Source: Paenibacillus psychroresistens
GTDB taxonomy: Bacteria; Bacillota; Bacilli; Paenibacillales; NBRC-103111
Length of the DNA stretch: 64,000 nt
Assembly: GCF_009728935.1 (NCBI RefSeq)
Contig: NZ_CP034235.1
Location: 2,084,001-2,148,000 of the forward strand
Direction of reading: 5' to 3'
Below, in pieces: positions 18,118-27,477 of this stretch; positions within the stretch are counted from its first letter, which is position 1; each line of letters opens with the position of its first letter. Below the pieces are notes generated by a model. It saw only the letters and a list, made by a program, of their open reading frames with translations. It was not told where the DNA came from and did not search any database. The position numbers and the translations under genes were made by a program.

Positions 18118-19818
18118 TCGTACCCTGGAGAAAATGCTGTAATAAGCGGTGGGAAAAAAGTAGGCAACTGGGAAACAGTTAAATCGTGGGATGGCTTGAC
18201 TTTATGGAGAACGGATGTCCCTGATTTGGTCAATACCCGTCATTTATACGTAAATGGCAGTCTGGCACCACGTTCACGGACATCTGTAAAAGAAACATCC
18301 GCCTGGGAGATTGCACAAAATGATGAGATGCCATTCTGGAAACACTTGGAAACGTATACTACCTTTCAAGGAGAGAAACAGGTTTATGCAGGATATCTGA
18401 ATAAAGATAATCTAATGGCAAGCTGGAGCAATCCTCAGGATATCGAGTTTGTTTATAATGTGGGGTGGACCCACGTTATATGTCCGGTTGAAGGCATTGA
18501 GCAGCTGACGGACGGGACTGCGGTTCGGATGAAGATGCCATGCTTTCGGGACTGCCAGATCAAAGGCGGTGTGCAGGTTGGTGCTCCAAGCTATGTGGAA
18601 AACGTATTCGAGCTGCTTGATAAACAAGGTGAATGGTATTTTAACCGCCTCACCAGGACACTTTATTATGTGTCTCTAATGGAAGAAAATCCTAATGATA
18701 TGGATATTGTAGTACCTTATGTGGAGCAACTGCTGGTTATTAAAGGAACACCGGAACAGCCGGTGTCAGGGCTTAGCTTCCATAATATTGACTTTAATTA
18801 CACAACCTGGCTCCGTCCCGGAGAACAAGGACATGCAGAAGTGCAGGCAAGTCTTATCAAAGATCCTAATAACGATGAGAACTTACATTCATCATTTATT
18901 AAGCCATCTGCTGCAATCTTATTGAATGCCGTTCAGGACGTGATATTTACAGGATGCAGCTTCCGTCACCTGGGAAGTGGAGGAATCGATATTGAAAATG
19001 GCTCCTGTAATATTCAGGTTATTGGCAATGTTTTTAGCGATATAGCTGGCAGTGGAGTACAAGTAGGAGGGTTCACGGAACACGATGCCCATCCGACGGA
19101 TTTACGGTTAATCGTAAAAGATAATGTAGTTCGAAATAATTATTTTTACGATATTGGTACAGAGTACAAAGGAAGTGTAGCGGTTCTGGCAGGGTATACC
19201 GAAGGTACGGTTATTGAACACAATGAGATATGTCGTGTGGCTTATTCGGGAATATCGGTTGGCTGGGGCTGGGGGTACTTTGACCCCGATTCGGATAAAC
19301 GCTGGTCCAATCTGCCACCGGCTAATTACAATCGGTACGAAAAGCCCACTGTGGCTCGGCGCAACCGAATTGCATTTAATCATATCCATCAGGTGATGCA
19401 AAAGTTACATGACGGTGCGGGTATTTACACGCTATCGCTTCAGCCGGATTCCGCCATAATCGGCAATTACGTTCATGACAATGGACATGTAGGTGAAGTG
19501 CGTTACAGGGACGCGGTAATGAATCATCATTCCTGTTTTCCGGAGGATGGAGAAAAGCATAAGACCTATCTTCAGGCACCAGGATTTCCAGGTGGAATTT
19601 ATCTAGACGAAGGTTCAGGTGGATTTGAAGTTGCGTTTAATGTAACTCACGGAGTGGCTATTCCGATTTTTTATCATAATGTTATGCGTGACCGATTTTA
19701 CACGAACCACTTTCATGACAACCATTATGATAATCTGCCGGGTGATTCGAAATTTATGTCAGATATAGTAAGCAAGGCGGGATTGGAATCCGAATACAGG
19801 TATTTGTTAGAAAAATAG
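18118..19818 (+). pseudogene. 5'-truncated right-handed beta-helix protein
   Basis: The frame is open from just after a stop at 18115 and encodes about 566 residues homologous to the intact 645-residue protein at 31785-33722 from its YPGEN segment onward (YPGENAVISGGKKVGNW against YPGENVQISGAKRITGW; both share WGWGYFDP/WGWGYADP and HDGAGIYTLSLQP). The first 90 or so residues and any start or ribosome site are missing; the TTG at 18196 is not a credible start. The remaining frame has no lesions, so the truncation is probably recent. Together with the broken kinase upstream it copies the gene order of cluster 1 with the response regulator deleted. Confidence 0.75.
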
Positions 19819-20344
19819 ACAGGTGTAAGAATCATTTAATCCTCCGAGACCACTTTCTGATTGGGGACTGGAGTTCAGCTTCATGACGGTGCGGGCATTA
19901 ATTATGTTGGCTCCTGGTGATGGCAGACTATGATAATATGCAATGTATTAATAAACATGAGAAGTGGTTGAATGAATCTGAAGCAGGCGAAGAATCAATC
20001 GAACAACACAAAATGATGGAAATATGGAGTACAAAGAAATTCTTGAAAGATTAAAGGTATTCAAATAAGGGAATTATAAAAAAGTATATTTTGGTGAATT
20101 TCAGCTAACTAAACTCCAACAAAGAAAACATACTGCTGCCTCCCGACTTCAATATCAGGTGAGGTGGCTATTGAGATAGTTTAGTTAGGAGATACATAGC
20201 TTGTACGGTATCCTTATCAATTTTTTTGTTATAGACCAATCAAGGGATTCCTTTAATGTAGTCCCTGATTGACCAGTAAGTGAGACATAGAAGCAGGTAT
20301 TAAAGTCTAATATTCTCCAACGGGCTATATTTACGATGCTGCTC
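19819..20344. other. Decayed stretch with small fragments and hairpins
   Basis: After the truncated beta-helix gene a short echo HDGAGINYVGSW occurs at about 19880, repeating a segment of that gene. A 30-codon fragment (KHEKWLNESEAGEESIEQHK) with no start follows. CTAACTAAACT at about 20105 and AGTTTAGTTAG at about 20179 are perfect 11-base inverted repeats. Bases 20234-20273 form another hairpin around AATCAAGGGA/TCCCTGATT. No gene is supported. Confidence 0.5.
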
Positions 20345-21165
20345 CTAAATATCACTGCGGAACAAATTTACATAATGCTTTACCATATCAAGAGAACTGT
20401 GACCCAAGATTTGTTGAAGTGTAAATGCATCTCCACCGTTCAACAAATAAAACTTGGCCATCGAGTGGCGGAAGGTATGAGGTGAGACACGAACACCGGA
20501 TATCTTTGCTTTTTTTCCATACTCATGAATATTTTCTTGTACCGTTCGGGGGTGTATGGTGCGATTATCCAATGTGACAAACAGCATATTGGTTTGTAAT
20601 TCTCCCCGTTCTCGGAGATACATCTCTAATACATTTGCACAAGTTTTTTGAAATGGGACCTGTCTCGCTTTGCGTTCTTTCCCTTTAAATACACGAAGTT
20701 CATTTTCGCTGAAAACGACATCATGGATCTGAAGAGACAACAACTCTTGAATCCGAATACCCGTTTCTAAAAGTACCATCATCATGGTATAGTCCCGGAG
20801 TCCAATAAACGTCTTGCGATTGGGTTGATTTAAAAGTTCGAGCGCTTGTTGCTTCGAAAAAGAAGGGATCATATTCTGCTCAGATTTGACGAGTGGAATG
20901 GCTGTAGAGATGTCATTCTCCCTATAACCCTCCTGAGCTAAAAACTTAAAAAAGACTTTATAGGATTTCAACCTCCCATTAATCGTGTAGCTGGATAATT
21001 CCTTCTCCATCATATACCCAATCACAATTTACTTGAGATGATTGTGTGTAATTAAGGTAGCATCCAACAGATTTCCTTTTATTTCATAGACCTTTTGTAA
21101 ATAATTCAGATTCTCTTGGTAAAATTGAATGTTCTCAACGTGCAGTTTTTGAGTTGGCGATCAAT
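20345..21165 (-). pseudogene. Tyrosine recombinase (XerD-like), decayed N-terminus
   Basis: Bases 20345-21025 encode 226 residues with the complete catalytic domain: the first arginine in ETGIRIQELLSLQ, the HTFRHSMAKFYL box (HxxR), the LGHSSLDMVKHYV segment and the tyrosine. Upstream the SAM-like N-terminal domain is still readable (ENIQFYQENLNYLQKVYEIK, then LLDATLITHNHLK) but is separated by a TAA stop near 21031 and by a frameshift near 21145. The gene is therefore broken, although the 226-residue part could still be made from the ATG at 21025. It joins a second recombinase relic on its upstream side. Confidence 0.75.
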
Positions 21166-21675
21166 AGTAAACAAGGTGACCAGTTCCTCGAAAGGGAGTG
21201 ATTTTTGTACTGCAGTTGTGTAGTTCAGCTAACTCGTTAACACGCATGCCTGTGTCAAGCAAGATCAATAGCAGGGCATAATACCGTTGATCTTTAAATG
21301 TAGTTCGATCCGGCAACATGAGAATCGCCTACAACTGTAATTCACTAAACGTTTACAGCATGGTCTTTTCTTTAGGAAGCGGTTTTAAGCCTAGGGGGCA
21401 ATATTCTGCTCGAGAATTCCTTCCTGAAACAAAAACTTGAAAAATTGCTGGTACGTAAGAATCCGCCCATTGATCGTATTTGTTGCAAAAATCAGGCGAT
21501 GCATATTTTGGATCATGCGCTCAGCATTGTAATAGGCGATACACAATGGCAGCATCGCAGTTGAGGACTTACGATTGGATACATCCAGGGTTTGATCAAA
21601 ATGATGGAGTTTCTGGATGGATAGGTTGCTGAAAATCTGCCAATCAAGAAGCTTCAATTGGCAGATTATCATCAA
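21165..21675 (-). pseudogene. Second tyrosine recombinase relic
   Basis: Minus-strand fragments in several frames match the same family: TINGRILTYQQFFKFLFQEG (compare TINGRLKSYKVFFKFLAQEG in the neighbour), then DQRYYALLLILLDTGMRVNE with the first catalytic arginine. It then runs directly into the N-terminal part of the neighbouring recombinase. The C-terminal catalytic half is missing. This is a tandem duplicate pair collapsed by recombination. Confidence 0.65.
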
Positions 21676-21781
21676 ATAGGGTTCTGATCCCCTATTACAT
21701 TATTATTGCCAATATTTATGAACATATTCTGAAATGATGGAAAATTTCTCAAGCTATCCTTCGGTTGTTAGTATTTTTTTA

Positions 21782-21868
21782 ATTATCAAATATTACAATT
21801 TAAAAGTATAACATTGTTCATTTACCCGCATTTTAATTTGTTATATGATTAAAATGTAAACGCTTACA
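21782..21868 (+). promoter_or_regulatory. Conserved 46-bp activator element, -10 box and cre site for the secreted beta-helix gene
   Basis: Bases 21782-21827 match 25035-25080 at 43 of 46 positions; a key stretch is GTTCATTTACCC. In both places a TATGAT -10 box begins exactly 17 bases after the element ends (here 21844-21849), and no good -35 is present, as expected for an activator that binds next to the polymerase. TGTAAACGCTTACA at 21855-21868 fits the CcpA cre consensus at every position and covers the predicted start point. Confidence 0.75.
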
Positions 21869-21928
21869 TGTTTGACTCGTTTATCGTTAAGCTTTAAAAA
21901 ATTGTTGTAACTTGGGAGGAGATTAAAA

Positions 21929-23968
21929 ATGTTTAGAGTGCTTAAAAAGTCGGCAACCTTGTTGATTGTTTTTATAATGATTTTTTCAATTTCGCAAGGC
22001 AAGATGGACTGGGTGCCTAACAAAGCTTTTGCATTAGGGACGATTTATTATGTGGATCCAGCTGGTAATGATGTGAATAGTGGAACAAGTACCGGAAGTG
22101 CTTGGAAAACATTGACCAAAGTCAATTCAGTTACATTTGTGGCTGGCGATTCCATTCTCTTCAAATCGGGAGGAACGTGGAATGGACAACTCTATCCGAA
22201 AGGCTCAGGTACCAGCAGCAATAAAATTACTATTGATAAGTATGGGAGTGGGAATTCTCCGATTATTAATGGGTCTGGAGCCGATGCAGGGATAAAGTTA
22301 TATAATCAACAATATTGGACCATAAAGAACCTGCAAGTTAAGAATACGTCCAGTACTTACACGATGAAGTCAGGCATTCTGGTCATGGGCAACAGCTATG
22401 GAGGAGTGATCAATGGAATTACCATCACAAATTGTGATGTCAATAGTGTCGATGGCGTGAATGATAGGACAGCTACCCCCAACTTTTATCACAATGCAGG
22501 AATTATGTTCCTTGCCATAGACACTGCAGCGAATACACGATTTAATGGGATTACAGTGGACAACAATTACATTCATGATTTGCGGGTCATGGGTATCCAT
22601 CTTATGAGTGTAGATAAAATTGATGATGGAACTCCAGGCAATAATCTTTATAAAGATAATCCCGTTAAATGGAATACTAATGTAGTTATTTCAAATAATG
22701 TTATTTTAAAAACGGGGCAGGATGGTATTATTGTAGGTTTTTCCGATGCCCCATTAATCAACAGCAACACCTCGCTATATGCAGGTTTTAATGGGGATCC
22801 TGTAAAAAGCTCAAATCTTGCCGGTATTTGGGGTTATTCCTCGAGAAATTTGGTTTTTCAATACAATGAAGCTGCGTACACCCAATTTATCCTTGGCGAC
22901 GGCGAGGGATGGGATTGTGATTGGGGCATATGGGGTAATTGCACCTATCAATACAACTATTCACATGACAATGAGGGCGGAACTTTGCTCAACTGGGGAC
23001 CTGGCTCTAACCTCACAAATGTGGTTTTCCGATACAATGTAGCTCAAAACGATGTTAATTCAAGGATAATAACCATGAATGGAAAGCTGCTGGCTTATAA
23101 TAATACATTGTATAATAATCAAGCGTCACAGGCGCAAATTATTGATAAGAATGATCCGGGAGATACGACGGCAGGAGCCCAATTCTATAACAATATATTT
23201 ATGAGTAATACCGGTTCAGGTACTTTCCCAAGCGATGCCATCTATGATTATAATGCATTTATTGGTTTCTCAAGCTATCCAACCGATACGCACAAGGTGA
23301 TAACATCTACGGCTATTTTTGTTAATCCGGGTAAGGGGGGGGACTATAGATCGGGCGTTGGCGGCTACAAAATTACATCGGGAGCAGCTGTTAAGAATGC
23401 AGGAAAGACAATTGCAAATAACGGAGGTAAAGATTATTACGGCAATACTTTGTATCAAGGTTCTCCTGATATCGGCGCACATGAGTTTGTGGAATCCCAT
23501 TTGTTTTCCAATGAGGTTTCATCCACCCAGGGGCAGAACAATTGGTATTATAAAGAGTACACGGGTAGCTCCTACAATAATCTTGTCTATGATTTTGGCC
23601 AAAGCCGCTGGGAAGGAACCTATGCTTATAATTTAATAGGGCCATCTGTGAATCTGCACCCGGACACTTACGATACCCTATTAATCTGGAAGTCCACAGT
23701 AACCAGGAAAATAACCGTTTCGGGAAGATTGAAAAAAGCAGATACCTCTGGAGGTGATGGAGTCAGGGCCATTATTCTAAAGAATAATATACAAATTTGG
23801 CCAAATCCCTCCTCCGGCTGGTACCAATTAGCTTATAATGATGCTGTTGGAGTTGATCCGATTATCGACATTGATGTTGCTCCAAATGACGAAATTAAAT
23901 TTCTCTTAAACAAGAATTCAAACATTTCATCCGATTCTACTTATTGGAATCCATTAATAACCTACTAG
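21929..23968 (+). CDS. Secreted right-handed beta-helix protein (pectate-lyase-like fold)
   Basis: A 679-residue protein with a signal peptide (basic MFRVLKKS, hydrophobic core, likely cut after KAFA near residue 36). A beta-helix of about 480 residues starts TIYYVDPAGNDVNSGTS, a classic N-terminal strand of pectate-lyase-like enzymes, and has rungs such as NNYIHDL and YNYSHDNEGG. The last ~145 residues form a separate domain I do not recognise (ends WNPLITY). GGGAGGAG precedes the ATG. It is the first gene of cluster 1 and paralogous over the helix to 35142-37193. The likely role is extracellular cleavage of a plant or microbial glycan, but the catalytic family is not assigned. Confidence 0.82.
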   Translation: MFRVLKKSATLLIVFIMIFSISQGKMDWVPNKAFALGTIYYVDPAGNDVNSGTSTGSAWKTLTKVNSVTFVAGDSILFKSGGTWNGQLYPKGSGTSSNKITIDKYGSGNSPIINGSGADAGIKLYNQQYWTIKNLQVKNTSSTYTMKSGILVMGNSYGGVINGITITNCDVNSVDGVNDRTATPNFYHNAGIMFLAIDTAANTRFNGITVDNNYIHDLRVMGIHLMSVDKIDDGTPGNNLYKDNPVKWNTNVVISNNVILKTGQDGIIVGFSDAPLINSNTSLYAGFNGDPVKSSNLAGIWGYSSRNLVFQYNEAAYTQFILGDGEGWDCDWGIWGNCTYQYNYSHDNEGGTLLNWGPGSNLTNVVFRYNVAQNDVNSRIITMNGKLLAYNNTLYNNQASQAQIIDKNDPGDTTAGAQFYNNIFMSNTGSGTFPSDAIYDYNAFIGFSSYPTDTHKVITSTAIFVNPGKGGDYRSGVGGYKITSGAAVKNAGKTIANNGGKDYYGNTLYQGSPDIGAHEFVESHLFSNEVSSTQGQNNWYYKEYTGSSYNNLVYDFGQSRWEGTYAYNLIGPSVNLHPDTYDTLLIWKSTVTRKITVSGRLKKADTSGGDGVRAIILKNNIQIWPNPSSGWYQLAYNDAVGVDPIIDIDVAPNDEIKFLLNKNSNISSDSTYWNPLITY

Positions 23969-23983
23969 TAATTAGACGGTAAG

Positions 23984-24003
23984 AGAAGGAGGGATAACCT
24001 TCT
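23984..24003 (+). promoter_or_regulatory. Intercistronic hairpin between beta-helix and foldase-like genes
   Basis: AGAAGG (23984-23989) pairs with CCTTCT (23998-24003), followed by a T-rich stretch. It may attenuate transcription so less foldase is made than enzyme. The equivalent gene pair in cluster 2 also has a hairpin (35011-35036). Confidence 0.4.
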
Positions 24004-24055
24004 TCTTTTGCTGTACAAATGCACACAGTCAACTACGGAAAGGTTGATTCTATTT

Positions 24056-25024
24056 ATGTTTAGCAAACTCAAAATTCGAAGAGTCATTCTCATATTGGCT
24101 GCAGCCATATTCATTACAGCGTTACTAATCCTTGTATTGCTGCTTAATAGACCAACTGGCAATATCGACAACAAAGTACTGTTTGAAGTTAATGGAGAGC
24201 CAGTTACAGTAGGTGAGTATAAAACCATGACATTATATCAAGAACATGATTTATTACAATATAGCATTGAATTAAAGCTGAAGCAGATTCTCGCTAAAGA
24301 GCATGGAGCTATGGCGGATATCCGATATGAGCACCTATTGGAGGAGCTTGCTCAAAAAAACATTGAAAATGCAAACAAAAAGAAAAAAGGCGAAATTGTT
24401 TTTGGAAAAAACCAGTTTTCAGTGAATGAATACTATCAGATTCGAATGAGTGAAATGGAAACGCAGACCAAGGAAAAAATCGGCAAAGAGTTAACCATTT
24501 TGGACAAGGAAGCTAGAGCCTACTATGAAGCCAACTTAGACTCTTTGTTTAAGGGGACTCCTGAAATCAAGCTGAGAAAAATCTCAGCATCCTATGCAGA
24601 TAAAAGCGAAAATGACAGAGCAGCCTTATTGTCTGTTATGCAGGATATAGAGAATAAATCTCCGGACGGCTTTGATGACTTATACGAAAAGTACAAATAC
24701 ACGCCAAGATCCTCACTAAAGGCTGAGGAACAATTCTTCAATACGAAAACGCTCAAGTTCGATTCAATGAATGGGCCCTATCTGTTTAAAGCGGCCAACC
24801 AATTAAATCAGGACGAAATTAGCGAAATCATCGAGGAAAATGGGAGCTTCGCGATTATTAAAATTATCGAAATCAAGCAAACCTATCTTCCTTTTGCAAC
24901 AGCTAAAGACGAAATCATTAGAAAACAATCCGAGGAGAAATATAAAGCAACGCTTGAGGCCATGGTTGCAAAAGCGAAAGTAGATGTGGACGAGTCTTTG
25001 CTGCAAAGAATAAAAGCGCAATAA
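24056..25024 (+). CDS. Membrane-anchored SurA/PrsA-like foldase
   Basis: A 322-residue protein with a short basic N-terminus, one membrane span (about residues 9-31) and an extracytoplasmic SurA_N-like part beginning VLFEVNGEPVTVGEYK. A divergent parvulin-like region follows, with AANQLNQDEISEIIEENGSF resembling the FxxAxxxLxxGEIS segment of PpiC domains and FAIIKIIEIK resembling its last strand. The start at 24056 follows GGAAAGG; the longer frame start lacks a site. It is 87 bases after the secreted beta-helix gene. The paralogous protein at 33887 has the same partner, so a dedicated folding role for the secreted enzyme is inferred. Catalytic activity is uncertain because the rotamase part is poorly conserved. 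Confidence 0.75.
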   Translation: MFSKLKIRRVILILAAAIFITALLILVLLLNRPTGNIDNKVLFEVNGEPVTVGEYKTMTLYQEHDLLQYSIELKLKQILAKEHGAMADIRYEHLLEELAQKNIENANKKKKGEIVFGKNQFSVNEYYQIRMSEMETQTKEKIGKELTILDKEARAYYEANLDSLFKGTPEIKLRKISASYADKSENDRAALLSVMQDIENKSPDGFDDLYEKYKYTPRSSLKAEEQFFNTKTLKFDSMNGPYLFKAANQLNQDEISEIIEENGSFAIIKIIEIKQTYLPFATAKDEIIRKQSEEKYKATLEAMVAKAKVDVDESLLQRIKAQ

Positions 25025-25034
25025 AGGGATGCTC

Positions 25035-25102
25035 ATTATCATATATTACAATTTAACAGTATAACTTTGTTCATTTACCCCATCTATACTGTCCTTTATG
25101 AT
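25035..25102 (+). promoter_or_regulatory. Second copy of the 46-bp activator element, with -10 box
   Basis: Bases 25035-25080 are the second copy of the element at 21782-21827, differing at 3 positions, with TATGAT at 25097-25102 at identical spacing. Here the cre site is reduced to a half (AAATGTAAAC). It controls the binding-protein gene that begins the importer operon. The YesN-type regulator at 30132 is the obvious candidate to bind it. Confidence 0.72.
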
Positions 25103-25137
25103 AGAAATGTAAACAAACCAAACGATCCTAGGGGGAA

Positions 25138-26532
25138 ATGAAAAAAATGACGGCTAAAGCAAAACGAACAACTATGATAGTTATGCTTCTAATAACTATA
25201 ATCGCACTAACAGCTTGCAGCAAATCAACGAGCAATACAGAAGCAAGTGCAAGTCCTGAGGTCAAGGCGACAGTGGCTGAAACAGCGGCTCCACCTAGTG
25301 AAGAGCCAAAAGCTCAAATGATGGATGAGACGGTCTCCATGTTAATTCCAGCAGCGCAATATAAGGAGAAATCCTACAAGCAAATCATTGCCAAGATTAA
25401 AGAGAAGACAGGCATTACCATTGACCTTCAGGTTACGCCTGACAATCAGTTGGACAATTTGGTGAAAACCAAAATTGCTGCCAACGAAGTGCCGGATTTA
25501 CTCCACGGCAACGCTGGAGGCGCTAGCGGCCCTTTTGCCATTTATCCGGATGATGCCTTCACGGATTTATCGGACCAATCGTGGGTGTCTCGTTTAGTTA
25601 ATAAAGATTTCAAAACCAAAGATGGCAAATATATTGCGGCACCGATTAACTCTACGGGTTTTGTTCTGGGGATGTTCTATAACAAAGATATATTCACTAA
25701 ATTAAACTTGACCGTTCCTACCACCTGGGCTGATTTCATTAAAGTATGCGAAGCAATCAAAGCATCGGGTGTGACACCTGTTTATATGATGGATAAAGAT
25801 TTATGGACCATTCAAATATGGGAAACAGTTGGTTTTGGCCAAGTGATTGGATTTAAGGATGAGTATCTTGCGGTAGGGCAGCAGGTGCTTGAGAATAAAA
25901 TCAAGATGAAGGATATTCCTAAGCTTGATTCCGTATTGAGCAAGCATTTGGAATTGGTTCAAAAAGAATTGATCAATAAGGATCATATCACAGCAACTTA
26001 TGATGGAATGCATGAAATTATAGGATCTGGGAAAGCAGCGATGGTGGCAATGGGACAATGGGAGCCAAGTGAATTGGATAAGAAATACCCTGGAATTTCC
26101 CAGAAGTTCGGTATGTTCCCCATCCCTTTTGAGGATAATGCCCCGATGTTTGTTGCTCCATCCAGTTCTTCCTTGCTGGTATTTAAGAATGCCAAGCATT
26201 TGGAAGCTGCCAAACGAGTCGTTGAAGCTTGGACGCAACCGGATGTAATCAGCGCTTATTATGAGGAGAACCCTGGTTTTAGCGCTTATACGGATGTACC
26301 TAGCGGTAATGTGCTGTTACCTATTAAAGAGGTTGAAGACAACTACATTAAAAAAGGCAATATTACAGCCTCTGTTTTTGGCGGTGGTGATATAGCGGCA
26401 GGGTTGGATAATGATATCTGGAAGATGTATCAAGACATGCTGGCTGGGGGAAAAACGCCTACACAAGTGCTTGAAAGCATGGATAAACGATTTGCACAGC
26501 AAGCTAAAGCTAAATCGCTATCAGGCTGGTAG
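25138..26532 (+). CDS. Sugar ABC transporter substrate-binding lipoprotein, cluster 1
   Basis: A 464-residue extracellular solute-binding protein family 1 member. The lipobox LTAC places the lipidated Cys at about residue 27, followed by a Ser/Thr/Ala-rich linker. Typical segments are GMFYNKDIFTKLNLTVPTTW and the GKAAMVAMGQWEP hinge region. An AGGGGG site lies just 2 bases before the ATG at 25138; the in-frame ATG at 25147 (spacing 11) is equally possible. It is followed by a hairpin and two permease genes. The ligand is presumably an oligosaccharide released by the cluster's secreted beta-helix protein; no ATPase gene is present, so a shared MsmX-type ATPase is inferred. Confidence 0.93.
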   Translation: MKKMTAKAKRTTMIVMLLITIIALTACSKSTSNTEASASPEVKATVAETAAPPSEEPKAQMMDETVSMLIPAAQYKEKSYKQIIAKIKEKTGITIDLQVTPDNQLDNLVKTKIAANEVPDLLHGNAGGASGPFAIYPDDAFTDLSDQSWVSRLVNKDFKTKDGKYIAAPINSTGFVLGMFYNKDIFTKLNLTVPTTWADFIKVCEAIKASGVTPVYMMDKDLWTIQIWETVGFGQVIGFKDEYLAVGQQVLENKIKMKDIPKLDSVLSKHLELVQKELINKDHITATYDGMHEIIGSGKAAMVAMGQWEPSELDKKYPGISQKFGMFPIPFEDNAPMFVAPSSSSLLVFKNAKHLEAAKRVVEAWTQPDVISAYYEENPGFSAYTDVPSGNVLLPIKEVEDNYIKKGNITASVFGGGDIAAGLDNDIWKMYQDMLAGGKTPTQVLESMDKRFAQQAKAKSLSGW

Positions 26533-26553
26533 AATAAAATATATTTTTAATGG

Positions 26554-26572
26554 AGGGGCTGTCAAAGCCCCT
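26554..26572 (+). promoter_or_regulatory. Attenuator hairpin after the binding-protein gene
   Basis: AGGGGCT (26554-26560) pairs with AGCCCCT (26566-26572) in the 69-base gap before the permease gene. A partial terminator or 3' stabiliser here would keep binding protein in excess over permease. Confidence 0.5.
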
Positions 26573-26601
26573 TACTTTATTTAAAAAAGCAGGTGAGTTA
26601 G

Positions 26602-27477
26602 ATGTATTTACAAATCAGACCCTACAAATATTGGTTTCTTATCCCGGCTCTTTCTATTTACCTTTTATTCTTTCTTGTGCCTTCTATTCTTTCCTTTTAT
26701 TATTCATTTACCGATTGGGATATGGATTCAAGCAGAGCCATCAAGTTTATTGGCCTGGATAATTTTAACTATCTATTCGAAGACGACGTATTTATACTGG
26801 CGCTTAAAAATACGCTTTTGTTTACTATAGTCACTACCTTCTTTAAAATTACAATTGGTTTATTCCTAGCTCTAGCCTTGAATGAAAAACTAAAAACATT
26901 AAATTTTCTAAGAACAGCTTACTTTTTTCCCAGCATTATGAGCTTGGTTGTGGTGGGATTGATATTCTCATCCTTACTAAGACCGGAGGGTATGGTAAAT
27001 TTATTCCTACGCAACCTTGGCTTAGACTTCTTGGCTGTCGATTGGTTGGGCAGTCGGGTATTCGCGATTTGGTCTGTTATTTTAGTCGAAATTTGGAAGT
27101 GGTGCGGCTTTTGCATGATTGTGTTTCTAGCCGGCTTGCAAGCAGTTTCCAAGGATTATCTGGAAGCCGCGAATATCGACGGAGCCTCTTATTATCAGAA
27201 GCTTAAATCGATCATACTTCCGCTTATCATGTCCTCTATTACAGTTAATGTGATCTTGAATCTCATTGGCGGCTTAAAGGTTTTCGATATAGTCTATGTC
27301 ATGACCAATGGCGGGCCGGGAAACTCAAGTCAAGTGCTGAATGGCATTGTGTACAGTAAGTTTGGGGGCGGTTTATATGGGTTGGGAACGGCAGCTAATC
27401 TGGTATTGCTGATTTTTATTGCCGTAATCGTACTAAGTTCACTGTATATTCTAAGATCACGTGAGGTCGAGTTATGA
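26602..27477 (+). CDS. Sugar ABC transporter permease, MalF/UgpA type, cluster 1
   Basis: A 291-residue permease with six expected membrane spans, starting with the usual YWFLIPALSIYLLFFLVPSI helix. The EAA loop that contacts the ATPase is EAANIDGASYYQKLKSIILP at about residues 190-209. AGGTGAG precedes the ATG. Its stop overlaps the next permease by 4 bases. Confidence 0.93.
   Translation: MYLQIRPYKYWFLIPALSIYLLFFLVPSILSFYYSFTDWDMDSSRAIKFIGLDNFNYLFEDDVFILALKNTLLFTIVTTFFKITIGLFLALALNEKLKTLNFLRTAYFFPSIMSLVVVGLIFSSLLRPEGMVNLFLRNLGLDFLAVDWLGSRVFAIWSVILVEIWKWCGFCMIVFLAGLQAVSKDYLEAANIDGASYYQKLKSIILPLIMSSITVNVILNLIGGLKVFDIVYVMTNGGPGNSSQVLNGIVYSKFGGGLYGLGTAANLVLLIFIAVIVLSSLYILRSREVEL

Noticed and set aside
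18196-19818. Intact gene starting at the TTG at 18196
   Set aside because: Homology to the protein at 31785 continues upstream of this TTG to about 18118, and no ribosome site precedes it; treated as a 5'-truncated gene.
19819-20344. CRISPR array or tRNA in the decay zone
   Set aside because: Only single hairpins and a short echo of the neighbouring gene; no regularly spaced repeats and no cloverleaf were found here or elsewhere in the window.
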